Assembly: GCF_000003815.2 (NCBI RefSeq)
Contig: NC_049991.1
Span: 17,251,083 to 17,315,082 of the forward strand
Length of the DNA stretch: 64,000 nt
Source of the DNA: Branchiostoma floridae
Lineage: Eukaryota > Chordata > Leptocardii > Amphioxiformes > Branchiostomatidae
Direction: 5' to 3'
Made by a program: the position numbers and the translations under genes
Shown here: positions 54,739 through 64,000 of the stretch, piece after piece
Position numbering within the stretch: position 1 is the stretch's first letter
How the letters are laid out: each line of letters opens with the position of its first letter
Notes under the pieces: generated by a model
Seen by the model: only the letters and a program-made list of their open reading frames with translations
Database searches by the model: none
Told to the model about the DNA's origin: nothing

Positions 54739-56560
54739 CAACAATGATAGCACACTAGCTTTAAAACATGTTAAAAACTATTTCCATTTCTCGTGCATAC
54801 CACAAACCAGAAGTTACAAAGCAACTAAGACGTCATATCATTTGTTTCAGTACGGCACGGCACAATGATTTTATTCTTGTTTAAGCACCCTGGAAAACCT
54901 TTTACACTTTACACTGGTTAAAGTGAAATACAAGAGGTTGAACACAATCCATAAGACGTGGCGTCAATCGGTAACAGTTGCAACCTATGTAAGTACAGTA
55001 TACAAACCTTCATTTGGATCTAGCATGCAAAAAGTTTTCAATACTATATGCCACTGAGTAAGTTGTAACATTAGAATACTACGTCTATTTGTTTTCAATT
55101 TACGGTATATACACTATTTGCTTATTTTGTAGCTTCTACGTAATTACGATTTGAATTGGTGTTGAAAACGTTTCATTCAATGGCTAAAACGTGATGCGTT
55201 CGCGGGTGTGTAGCCCAAACAATATATCACAGTATGGTACAAACCTTCAAGTTACCTTTTCCTCCAACGGCCAACGAGCTTTCGAACCACCTACCTCCCT
55301 GGGGACGTGTATACCGACTGAAGCATTTGGAAGATTTTGTTAAAAATGCTTTTATGCAAACATTACATCACGAAACCAGCGGAAAGTCCCAAGGGGAACT
55401 CCAGAGAAATGGAAATCCCCAAGACTAGAAAAGTCCCGTGTAAAGTTAACTCGATTGTCTAGCAGATCTTTGAGGACAGGTTTCTCTTTGAATTCCAAAC
55501 TTTTAAGATACACTTGCTTTCTTTCGACTTCATGAACATTAAAGAAAGCGTTGTGAACGACATCTTACACCTAAGTCTACTATTTTAATGATTTACCGTA
55601 GATTGAAATACAACATTATGCGAATAATGTATTGTTTGACAATCCTTTCCTCATAACATGTTTCCAAACTCTGGGCCCATAATGCCCCCACTTTAACGTG
55701 CATATAAAACCCTGAACCATAATAAGAAAACAAGAAGTAAATAGAGTAACTGATTGTGGGTAAAACAATGTACAAATATTGTTGTGGCTTTAATTTTTAG
55801 CTCGCTCGTAGTGCTAATCTAGACAACTTCGAAAACACAACTGAAAAATGTGCTTGGCACTCCTTGAGTAAAATCATTTCCACATGCCGAAGGTTTAAAA
55901 CTGCATACCGGAAATATGTTTAATTTTTTGACATCCACAAAATTAGCATGGTACTAGAGGTACAGTCAACAATCAATACACGGTACAGAAAGTGAAATAA
56001 AGACATATAAAAACAGGTGCAGCTCTGTCATATTTAGCATTAGTTTCAGAAGCAACTGATCTGAGACTATCGGTGTACAAAACATCATTGATGTTGACTC
56101 TGTCTGAATATAAGTATGTACAATTGTTACGTAACGGATCTACTAAAATCGCTGACTCAGAGGTAAATATACATTTCCAGATGGCCACGTGTACTCCAAG
56201 ATTGACAAATTCACAAATCACTGATAAAACGACGTTGCATTCCTTCATATTGCAGCAGAATCCATAATGTCCCTCTTGATCTGGCAAGTCATCATGATAC
56301 AATATTAAATTATTAAATCGTGATCAAATGTAAATACACGTATACGATACAGATAGTAACTGATGGGACAATTAATGCCGTATTTTCTTTGTGTTTGCTC
56401 GATTTTTTTTAAAGTGAGAGTTGCTTTAAAACTTCATACATATCGAGGAATGTTCGTCGATACAATAACAGGAAAACATGCAATTAGATGTGTTGTAAGA
56501 ATCTTTCGACTCTTTTTCTTTACTTTATTTCTTTAAAATTTATATCTCCGTTTAGACAAG
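54739..56560. other. Intergenic between the two channel genes, first part
   Basis: AT-rich, no convincing exon. ORFs at 55234-55428 and 55973-56302 have no domain signal. Confidence 0.5.
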
Positions 56561-56564
56561 TTCG

Positions 56565-57345
56565 GATGTACTGAGAGGAGAGAAGTATCTGAAAGCAGCA
56601 TTTGTCGTTCAGACATGGTACTTGTTGGTTCTGCTTGGTTGCATATCTTGGACGGAACCCGGCAAGTTAGTAAGCGGTGCTACCTGAAAACAAGAAAAGA
56701 AGATAACATTTTATGTATGTGTCTCTTACGACGAAAAGTTCACCAGTCAATGATCCTCAAACATTACAATGTACAGATCAACCAACGACCAATCAATCAT
56801 TGGGTGAAACAGCTTACACGAAGTAGTGAAGCAAGGATCAACTCTGTCAGAGTGCGTTCTGTGAGCTATAGAGGGCAGGGAGAGGTAGAGGGAAAGAGTT
56901 AAAAAGATTCGATCTACATTGCTCTTCAAAATGATTAGATGGATGTGTTGAGAGGAGGGAGATAACTGAAAGCAGCATTTATTGTTCAGACGTAATACTT
57001 TTTGATCCTGCTATGTTGCATATCTGTACAGAACCCGGCAAGACAGTAATCTCTGCTGTCTGAAAACATGAAAATGAGAAAACATGCCATTATGTGTCTC
57101 TTAAATGAAAATAGATCACCCAACCACCAAGCCATCATTCACTGGGTGATATTGCTCAATATCTAAAGCACGTGAAGCAAAGGTATGGAACTCCGGTGCT
57201 ACTAGTACTTACATCAACACTGTGAAGATGCGTGTTGTGAACTAGAGGACCTTCCTATGGCTATAGAGGACAGGGAGAGATAGATAGAAAGAATCAAGAA
57301 CATTTGAACAACATGCTCTTCAAAATGTTGTGACAGATCAAGAAG
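56565..57345. repeat. Direct duplication of about 375 bp
   Basis: 56568-56940 and 56943-57345 align: GAGAGGAG..GAAAGCAGCATTT, GAACCCGGCAAG, GAAAACA.GAAAA, CTATAGAGG.CAGGGAGAG and GCTCTTCAAAATG recur in the same order. Diverged about 25 percent by eye. Confidence 0.75.
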
Positions 57346-57628
57346 TTTACAATAAAGATATAGATCTTCCTTCATCGAGTTTGTGCCGAGAAATGTGATT
57401 GAAAAGAGGGAAATCACATACAACGTGCAAATAGTAGGCAAGACAATGGTAAGCAAGACACTGGTGAGCAGACCATTCTATTAGCTATCATTAGTTCATC
57501 TACTGTATGGTCATACTAGTACATTAGATAACTTTTTCTGATACATGTTTAGACAGAATATGTAGCAGCAGAACACTAGGATTACTGCTAACGTTAAAGA
57601 AATGCATACATATCTGTAAGATCAATCT

Positions 57629-57802
57629 TTACACAGATTTGTGAACACTCACTGCTTTAGCTTCGTCCATTTGCATCTGTGCGGAATTTTCTATCCCTGT
57701 CTGTTTATCCGAACCCTCGATCGCCTCGACCTCTTCATCGGTGAAACCTGATATGGTGCATTTCGTCCTTTTGTAGAATCGATCGATGTTTTCGCAGAGA
57801 TC
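57629..57802 (-). CDS. Channel gene B: C-terminal extension (last exon)
   Basis: Acceptor GCAAAAACAG ends at 57803 (minus); stop TAA at 57629-57631. DLCENIDRFYKRTKCTISGF TDEEVEAIEGSDKQTGIEN and on to VHKSV. With this exon the nine exons of gene B total 1,251 bp, 416 residues. An alternative donor (GCA then GTGAGT) near 57650 would extend the gene, so the end is not certain. This tail after M4 is not part of the usual channel fold. Confidence 0.7.
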   Translation of the reverse strand, partial: DLCENIDRFYKRTKCTISGFTDEEVEAIEGSDKQTGIENSAQMQMDEAKAVSVHKSV

Positions 57803-57924
57803 CTGTTTTTGCAGAGAAGAAGGAGACAAATTGCGTTAAACTTAACTGCTTTTAACAGAAAGTTTGTAGGTTATACCTTGCATAATTTAGTTCGCAACGG
57901 TCCATATGCATTTCGTTAATAGGG

Positions 57925-58036
57925 CCTTCACACTGAAATCGAATCAACAGGAATCAAGCAGAACCAGCCGGAATGAAGTAGTTACAAAATCCGTGCCACA
58001 TTCGGTGCCATTCCGAGTGGGTATTCCAAATGGGCC
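57925..58036. mobile_element. Fragment of a second MITE, interrupted by the next element
   Basis: GGGCCTTCACACTGAAATCG begins an end like that of the element at 58041, but the sequence runs only about 110 bp before the complete MITE interrupts it; the remainder was not located. Confidence 0.45.
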
Positions 58037-58040
58037 TTAA

Positions 58041-58503
58041 ATCCCCTTCACACGAGAAGGAATGAGCCAGAATGTCGTCAGAATGAAAATCCTTTTCTAT
58101 TCCTGTGAATTCGTAGTGTATTCTAGACATTCCGACTACATTCCAGGTATTCTTTCGGCCACATTCTGGCAGGATTCGAGATGGCTTGCCGTTTTGGTTC
58201 TCCATCGAATGAGATAAGAATGTTTCGAATAATGTTGGAATACGGTAGAAAGCGGTCAGACTGCATTTAGAATAGTTAGAATACACTTAGAATCCACTAT
58301 GAATGCCATTCGATATTTCTCCACTTCGAATGCACCTCGACAGTTTTTACATGTCAAAAACTTTCAAGCCAGCCAAAAGAACGGGGACGAATATCTGGAA
58401 TGCAGTAAGAATGTTTAGAATACAGTACGAATTGCCAGGAATAGAAAAGAATTTTCATTCCGACGGCATTCCGGCTCATTTCGTGCTCTCGTGTGAAGGG
58501 GGC
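58041..58503. mobile_element. MITE, 463 bp, TTAA flanks
   Basis: Ends ATCCCCTTCACACGAGAAGG and inverse CTCGTGTGAAGGGGGC; inverted arms of about 100 bp (ATGAGCC.GAATG.CGTC.GAATGAAAAT). TTAA on both sides (58037-58040, 58504-58507), which fits a piggyBac-type or TAA-type duplication. In an intron of channel gene B. Confidence 0.85.
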
Positions 58504-58725
58504 TTAAGGCATGTGCTTAATGATCATTAGGAGGCATGCTTGGTTTACGTCATTTACAAACTAAATCATCTAGGATGTTCAATATCGATGAGGTTTTGTT
58601 GGCAAAGTGGTCACAATGTCTCTAGGACAATTTGTACTTTCTTAATTAAAGATGTCTGAATCATTATCAATTGACGTTTAAAGTCTATCAGCAACTCAAT
58701 CTAGACATAATTATAAATGTCTTAC

Positions 58726-58773
58726 CAGGTACTCCTTGTCTGCCTGTCCTAGCCTCTTGTTCGTGCCTCGTAT
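58726..58773 (-). CDS. Channel gene B: short linker after M4 (exon)
   Basis: 48 bp, phase 0 to 0: IRGTNKRLGQADKEYL. Acceptor TTTCATGTAG, donor GTAAGA on minus. Same size and position as 49630-49677 in gene A. Confidence 0.75.
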
Positions 58774-59022
58774 CTACATGAAACAACAAACACAAACACA
58801 TTTTGAAAAGGTACCCAAGACTCTCTGTTCATCAAAAGTATAAGTGTTGTCTTGTCGCGGTGTAGCATGAACATCATATAGGATTCAGTTCATATTGCCT
58901 CAGCTGGAGAGAAGGGAATTAGCCATAGCAGTGGAAGGGCCGCGAGATGCTACAACTGTCCTGTGTTCAGATAGGAACTGGATAATCAAGTCTAGGTAGG
59001 AATCTAACAAATATACCTTCGA

Positions 59023-59165
59023 TGAAGGTAAGACATCCAGGTAATAAGATACGCTAATATAAAATCAGGTAACCAAGCAACTGGATATGATTTTGGAAAC
59101 AGTCAGACGTTCCAGATAGCATCCACTACCTTTCGTCAGTGACATTTATGACCAGATCTGTTGCA
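59023..59165. repeat. Dispersed hairpin-family repeat, copy 3
   Basis: CCAGGTAATAAGATACGC, AAGCAACTGGATATGATTTT GGAAACAGTCAGACG, then CATTTATGA. Same order of landmarks as the copies near 30598 and 60526, but the inverted arm is lost. Confidence 0.7.
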
Positions 59166-59291
59166 GAGAAGGTTTTACCCCCAAACTATGATTTGATATA
59201 TAAAGGAAGTAAGAATAAACTCTAGATAGTGCAATAGGAACAAAGGTAGGACAAAGTCAAGACAAAGTTGATTCAAATGAGTCAATACTAC

Positions 59292-59459
59292 CTTTATGAA
59301 CATAAGAACCCCGAAGACCAGGTGAGTGAAGAAGACGATGCCTGCCAGGACGGCCATGGAGATGACGTCGAACAGCCAGGCGTTGCTCATGATGGAGGCC
59401 AGGGCGTTCTGTACCGCCATCAGGCATTGGAAGATCATGCACAACAGCACGTACTTGTC
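59292..59459 (-). CDS. Channel gene B: M3, short loop and M4 (exon)
   Basis: 168 bp, phase 0 to 0. DKYVLLCMIFQCLMAVQNAL (M3), ASIMSNAWLFD (whole linker), VISMAVLAGIVFFTHLVFGV LMFIK (M4). Six bases longer than gene A. Confidence 0.9.
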
Positions 59460-59485
59460 CTGTGTGTTTTAAACGTTAACATTGC

Positions 59486-59592
59486 ATAACATCAGCCATT
59501 GGAAGATCATACACAGCAGCACGTACTTGTCTTGTGGTTTAAACGTTAAAATTACATAACAAAAAACTAACATCAGGCATTGGAAGATCTAA
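59486..59592 (-). pseudogene. Partial duplicates of the M3 exon start
   Basis: 59488-59535 repeats 59418-59465 (GCATTGGAAGATCATACACA, GCACGTACTTGTC), covering the intron end and the first 14 codons of the M3 exon. A third remnant is at 59572-59590. The duplicate acceptor reads CACAAG, one base out of register with CACACAG, so splicing there would shift the frame. Confidence 0.85.
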
Positions 59593-59641
59593 CCTTTATC
59601 GACGCAACTGGATATGATTTTTGTGTGTTTATTTTACCTAC

Positions 59642-59797
59642 CAGCAGTGTGAGGTAAGAGATGGTTGGAAGACTCTGGGTCACCACGAACTTGAAGGCTA
59701 CAGACGTGAGCAGGAGGGTGAGGGTGACGCTCAGGCGGTCGGCGGGCTCGTCCGGCGGCACCGAGAACGCCGTGAAGGAGAGCGCCATGATCAGGAA
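59642..59797 (-). CDS. Channel gene B: end of M1 and pore helix M2 (exon)
   Basis: 156 bp, phase 0 to 0. FLIMALSFTAFSVPPDEPAD, RLSVTLTLLLTSVAFKFVVT, QSLPTISYLTLL. The pore helix keeps Thr at 6', Leu at 9', Ala at 13', a Lys at 15' and Phe at 16' if numbered as in ELIC. Confidence 0.92.
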
Positions 59798-60325
59798 CTG
59801 GAAATACAATGTTCAATGGAAGTTATTGAACCAATGCCTACCGTGCAGCTGAAAGGAGGGAGTGGTAATGAAATGTGACCAACAGAAGTGGTAGCCTGCG
59901 TTCACAACCGCTTGTTCCTCTTATTTTTCTGGAAATTGTAAAGGTTAAGGTCTTTTGGGCTTTTTGATGTCGTACATACAGTGTGTCCAGGGTACGGCTT
60001 TAGAAGGGATAGGCCATTCCTTACCTTCCATTACCTTTTACCTCCCCAGTTGCAATCAATTTTACATCTGGTTTGATAGATGATCTTTTATAAAGTGCCG
60101 TTCCCAATAAAACATGGTATAAGCAGGGATGTCAGGATTTCTTGATTTCATGTCCGCTAGTCTAGCTAGTGGGCCATTCGGTGCCACTCTTTCTCCTAGT
60201 TACACAGAGGAAACATGATCAGCTTTGTAAAGTGAGGTTCACTTGGCATAACATTTGTAAAATACATATTTAATTAACGTTTTTATGAAGCCTCTGGCAG
60301 AGGTGACGTCCGCCATCTTGCTCAC

Positions 60326-60483
60326 CATGATGAACGCGATGTTCCACACGTAGAACCCCATCTTCCTCTGCACATGCGCGGTAATGTCGTAGAGAGGGTA
60401 CCTCTGGTGTGACGTGGACTGGTGCTGGCCGGTGATGTGAGCCTTACACAGGAGGTGTCCGTACAGCTCCCACTCATGCGAGC
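60326..60483 (-). CDS. Channel gene B: last extracellular strands and start of M1 (exon)
   Basis: 158 bp, phase 1 in, phase 0 out. SHEWELYGHLLCKAHITG, RYPLYDITAHVQRKMGFYVW NIAFIM. Paralogue of 52199-52356. Confidence 0.9.
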
Positions 60484-60525
60484 CTGGGGAGACGGCAAGT
60501 TTTGTTTTCTCAATTTTACGTCGAC

Positions 60526-60665
60526 GAAGGTTACACATCCAGGTAATAAGGTACGCCAAGAGTCAGTTATTCATGCAACTGGCTATGACTTTTCAAACGG
60601 TCAAACGTATCAGATTGTAGTGTCACTACTCCTTGACATTTATGAACGTTAGACATCCGGGTAAG
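60526..60665. repeat. Dispersed hairpin-family repeat, copy 4
   Basis: CCAGGTAATAAGGTACGCCA, TTATTCATGCAACTGG, CAAACGGTCAAACGTATCAG A, GACATTTATGA. Degenerate copy in a channel gene B intron. Confidence 0.7.
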
Positions 60666-60923
60666 TCATGATCAATACAATAGGAAAAGTGACTGTCCTT
60701 TGTAAAGCAAAGCTGGGTCAATGTACTAGTAAGAGAATTCTACGCGAAGTCCCCTTTCCAGTTTATGGTGGGGTTCTAGATCTGCTCGTAGATGGCCTCC
60801 TTGACCTCGCGCTAGAATGAACGTGTTTCCACCAGTAGACGCTGGTGACGCTGAAAAAGAGCGGAAACATCCAGAAGTAAATAATGTTTATCCAGTTGTA
60901 GAGATTGAAATGTATATGGTTAC

Positions 60924-61023
60924 CCGTGAATGTGTCTATCCTGATGGTGTCCTTGATCCCCATGTTCTTGCCGAACTCCACCTGTGCGATGGGCCAGTCG
61001 GACATCAGCTGGATGGTCAGTTC
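60924..61023 (-). CDS. Channel gene B: ligand-binding domain, strands after the Cys-loop position (exon)
   Basis: 100 bp, phase 0 in, phase 1 out. ELTIQLMSDWPIAQVEFGKN MGIKDTIRIDTFTG. Second Cys position is Leu, as in gene A. Confidence 0.88.
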
Positions 61024-61220
61024 CTGCGTGAAAAATTTTTCATTTATTTATTTTGTACTTCTTCGCGAAAGTCATAATCATAATTGGAAGAGATCCTTTG
61101 AAATATGATCTGCACAAAACGTCTTCAGCATGTCATGATACGTTTATGAAGGTTAGATATCCAGGTAAACAATATTCAATAAAATTCTACAACTAGATAA
61201 AAACGGAGATTTACATCAAG

Positions 61221-61320
61221 ACTTTTCGAGTGACATATATCACTCTTCTTCAGCGTCACTAGAACTGCAACATTGATGCTGTGACGCTGCAGAAGAGTGA
61301 TGGATGTCACTCGAAACGTC
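61221..61320. repeat. 100-bp hairpin
   Basis: GACTTTTCGAGTGACATATA, TCACTCTTCTTCAGCGTCAC pairs with GTGACGCTGCAGAAGAGTGA and GTCACTCGAAACGTC around a loop of about 20 bases. Lies in a channel gene B intron. Confidence 0.85.
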
Positions 61321-61406
61321 TGGAAGTACATCTCAGTTTTTTTAATCCACTTGTAGAGATTCAATTGTATTTGAATAAAGTCTTCAGCTTCAATCTCAAA
61401 AGTTAC

Positions 61407-61598
61407 CTGATGATCGAAGGGGAAGTCGAAGAGTTCCATCGGCTCCTTGAAGGTCGCCTTGATGCGGTTGCTCTGCTGCACAATGGGCACGTCATCGCCC
61501 TCCTCCAGGATCAGGTGGTGCTTCTTCACGTGACTGTCTATGGAGACGGCGTTAAACAGCACGATCCGGGGGTCCCACTGGTCGTCCCAGTCCACCTC
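61407..61598 (-). CDS. Channel gene B: ligand-binding domain core (exon)
   Basis: 192 bp, phase 0 to 0. EVDWDDQWDPRIVLFNAVSI, then SNRIKATFKEPMELFDFPFD HQ. FPFDxQ is present; the Cys seven residues before it is replaced (Glu by my alignment). Confidence 0.92.
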
Positions 61599-61617
61599 CT
61601 GATATATCATATAAAAC

Positions 61618-61680
61618 AGACACGGCGTTAAACAACACGATCAGGGGGTGTCACTGGTCATCCCAGTGCACTTCCTGTAC
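61618..61680 (-). pseudogene. Partial duplicate of the ligand-binding core exon start
   Basis: Minus strand CCGTACAG then GAAGTGCACTGGGATGACCA repeats the intron end and first 18 or so codons of 61407-61598. The Trp codon after DDQ has become TGA, so the copy is a dead end. Confidence 0.85.
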
Positions 61681-62194
61681 GGGTTATCGGGTTATCTGAT
61701 CTTCATGATTGTTCGGAATGTATTACATGTATCCTTTGCAGACTTCTTTATGGTTTTGTTTGGGGGGGGGGTCTAATTTTCAACACGGGCTAAAGTTCTC
61801 TACTCCAGGAAAGGGGTTGCGGTAAAAATCGACACAGAAAATCTTAGCCTATGTTGAAACTCGCGAATCAACGCTTCCCCCAAAATTAAACAGCGCTGCT
61901 TCAGATGTTTGATCAAGGAGGCTAAGAATGTACAAATAGATGCTCAAAATTGTTCATTTTTCATTCTACTTTGTTCAAAGGAATTTGATACATTTCATTT
62001 GCACGAGAGATTCAATTTTTCTTTCCAAATTGACAAAGTGTCCAAAAGGCAAATGCCTTACAGAATGTTTAGTTCTTAGCATCTGTATTATAAACGATAG
62101 TTAAACCTTATCGCCTCGGGAAGTTTTGCGCTTTGTAACCGTGGTCTAGATTTCCCGTTTACCACTATCCACGGCCTATCCTTATCTTGCTCAC

Positions 62195-62326
62195 CTCTCT
62201 GTGCTTCTTCCCCTTGAGCAGCGGCTCCTTGTACCAGGCGGCGAGCCAGACGTCAGCAGAGAACTCCTGTTTCACGGTGTCGATCTCTCCCAGCGAGATG
62301 ATGGAGGCTCGGATCAGCACTCGGAT
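62195..62326 (-). CDS. Channel gene B: ligand-binding domain, first strands (exon)
   Basis: 132 bp, phase 0 to 0. IRVLIRASIISLGEIDTVKQ EFSADVWLAAWYKEPLLKG. Paralogue of 53740-53871. Confidence 0.92.
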
Positions 62327-62710
62327 CTGGGGAAAGAGGAGGGCGTTTGAAAATGTTTCCCAAAAATAAGCTACTACATGTACTAAATGAATTCGGTTTG
62401 TGTTTTTTTGCGAAGTTATCGTTTTTTCTGCCTTTTTGGTGCACAGCTGACTTAACACAGAGGTTGAAATCGCAACGGACGAGCTGCTAAAATCGGCAGG
62501 ACTTCGATCGCGCTACTGCTGAAAATGCCTATTTTGGGGGCCCGTCAACAAGTCTCAGTTCTTGAGTTGTGACGGGGGCTTTAGTAATGCGTTTAGTGGA
62601 AAGGAGGTCTAAATAACTAAGGTCTTCCCGTCTGGCCTTTTCTTGCAGATAAACGTCTCTCCAAACCTAATAATGTAGAGAGTGTGTGAGAGCTCTGCAG
62701 AGTGCCCTAC

Positions 62711-62833
62711 CTTCCGCCCGTCCGGCCGTCTCTTGTGCCAGACCTCATCACTGCTGGTGCGCAGGTTGGACTCCACCTGCTTCAGAACATCCACCGCCTC
62801 CGTCAGCCGCTCCACCACCAGCTGGGTCTCCAT
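62711..62833 (-). CDS. Channel gene B: N-terminal helical exon
   Basis: 123 bp. METQLVVERLTEAVDVLKQV ESNLRTSSDEVWHKRRPDGR K. As in gene A, the ATG directly follows an acceptor (CCCTCTCAG). The heptad-like spacing suggests a helix or short coiled coil ahead of strand 1. No signal peptide is visible between here and the end of the window. Confidence 0.78.
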
Positions 62834-62919
62834 CTGAGAGGGACATAGGGAGGTACGGGGGTTTGATCTTTAATTCAAAGGAAAGGAAAGTGAAACCTAT
62901 TCAGTTTCAGTGTCACTGA

Positions 62920-63020
62920 CGGAAGATGGTGGATGCCATCTGAAGCGTCTGACCGACCGTTTCCAAAATCGGTATATCCATTTGCTTGTCGATGAGTAAC
63001 TGCTTTTTGGCGATTCAATT
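62920..63020. repeat. Dispersed hairpin-family repeat, copy 5
   Basis: Inverse orientation: CTGACCGACCGTTTCCAAAA, GAGTAACTGCTTTTTGGCG. Matches the ends of the copy at 30598. Confidence 0.65.
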
Positions 63021-63461
63021 TTAGCTCACTGGTCGTGACAGAGAAGTTAGACAATTTGTACGGTATTTACAGGTCTATTGTATCGGACTGAAATTCCACT
63101 GGCTCTTTTCGACAAGCACATGTCCAATGAACAGTGGCCCACCACTTTACGCCTTGTTCAGAGGACTGCAACCCTTTCCTGTAGCGTACGTGTCGGTTGA
63201 GCAACACAGCCGGGATCGAACGCCAACCACTGGACTACGGACATTACCAATTCAAGCAGATGAAGTTGTCTTGGTTGGTGATTTGTAGCTTTTTCTTCGT
63301 ATCTAGCGCATGGCAAGCCCCAAGGCAGCGTAAGATGTAAACACTAAAGTGAAAGGGTCGTAAAAGACCATTAAAACCCCATACTACTGTCTTTTACTGC
63401 TTTGTCTGCGATTCTAAGTGTAAGGGAAGCCCCAAGGCAGGCGTGCATAATTACAGAGTAA
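63021..63461. other. Upstream region of channel gene B
   Basis: No exon or signal peptide recognised. Two short segments with GGCAAGCCCCAAGGCAGCGT and GGAAGCCCCAAGGCAGGCGT (63312 and 63425) form a small direct repeat. Confidence 0.45.
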
Positions 63462-63770
63462 AGGTGGGATCACACCTGCGTATATATTTAAGTCCGTATG
63501 AGGCGCGCATGTGAGTATTTGCCTCCACCAGGCCCCACAGGTCGTTGTAAAAATAATAGAAATTGGACAAACGTAAACAGGTAACATGTCAGACGAGTTA
63601 GCTGGGTCGCTAACCATACTTATCAGTCAGCTAACTCATCTGGCATGTTATGTATCTATATTTGTCCAATTTGTACTATTTTCCCCGCGACCTGTGGAGC
63701 CTGGTAGAGACTAAGAGCGTCATATGCACCTCAAACGGACTTGAATATATACGCATGTGTGACCCCACCT
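63462..63770. mobile_element. Hairpin MITE, 309 bp, TAA target duplication
   Basis: The whole element folds on itself: AGGTGGGATCACACCTGCGT at the left against ACGCATGTGTGACCCCACCT at the right, then CCCCACAGGTCG against CGACCTGTGG, and ACATGTCAGACGAGTTAGCT against AGCTAACTCATCTGGCATGT in the centre. TAA flanks both sides (63459-63461, 63771-63773). Confidence 0.9.
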
Positions 63771-64000
63771 TAAGACGTATAAACACATAAAGAGCCGTAT
63801 CATTGCAAAGAAAGGCCCCGCATTACATTGCTTTACGACAGTCGTATTCTATACATATACAACAGTTGTAGTCTAACCTAAAACATATTTGTTTTGTATT
63901 CAACTGCGCTCTGTCCACAAGAGGGTGGTCTCCGGCTAGCTTTAAGCTTAGGAAACTAAAAAAAAAGAAATCACGGGCCTGATTGTAATTGGTTTTTTTT

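Noticed and set aside
1..64000. tRNA or rRNA genes
   Set aside because: I saw no cloverleaf with A and B box sequence and no rRNA-like segment, though a covariance search was not possible.

Overview
This window is animal nuclear DNA, most likely from a lancelet (Branchiostoma-like chordate). The signs are one-domain-per-exon multidomain receptors with symmetrical phase-1 introns, mixed lectin, kringle, trefoil, SRCR, sushi, WSC and FAMeT modules, and introns full of small inverted-repeat transposons, Helitron, Penelope and non-LTR fragments. The species is inferred, not proven. No search was possible; all exon edges come from reading frame, AG/GT sites and phase bookkeeping.

Region 1 (1-13.6 kb, + strand) is the 3' part of a gene whose 5' end lies outside the window. 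Its exons encode, in order: the second half of an F-type lectin (fucolectin) domain, a FAMeT (Methyltransf_FA, PF12248-like) domain, a kringle, a second FAMeT domain, a hevein-like cysteine module, a second kringle, a SUEL galactose/rhamnose-binding lectin domain, a trefoil domain, a Ser/Thr stalk, one transmembrane helix and a short tail with an NPHY motif. It reads as a type I cell-surface glycan receptor. Four broken kringle half-exons precede the first intact kringle.

Region 2 (17.2-45 kb, + strand) is a complete 19-exon gene. The coding exons sum to 3,537 bp (1,178 residues) with every phase matching. The product is a secreted protein: signal peptide split over two exons, SRCR domain, nine sushi-like modules each on its own exon, a vWFA domain with an intact MIDAS, a WSC domain, a C-type lectin domain with QPD, and an acidic proline-rich tail. 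Its third intron holds a truncated Helitron whose 1,021-codon ORF joins a deubiquitinase-like domain, a Lys-rich repeat, a zinc region and the start of the Rep domain.

Region 3 (48.9-62.9 kb, - strand) holds two tandem paralogues of a pentameric ligand-gated ion channel with identical or near-identical exon lengths. Both lack the two Cys-loop cysteines, have almost no M3-M4 loop, carry a prokaryote-like M2, and have an unusual C-terminal extension after M4. Copy B can be assembled to 416 residues from the exons seen; copy A has a damaged or rearranged 3' end.

The rest is intergenic or intronic. It is dominated by MITEs (several with TAA/TTA duplications, suggesting PIF/Harbinger), a 935-bp mariner-type MITE, minisatellites, microsatellites and old direct duplications. 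A recurring theme is partial tandem duplication of the acceptor-proximal part of exons, always on the 5' side of the intact exon and always disabled.
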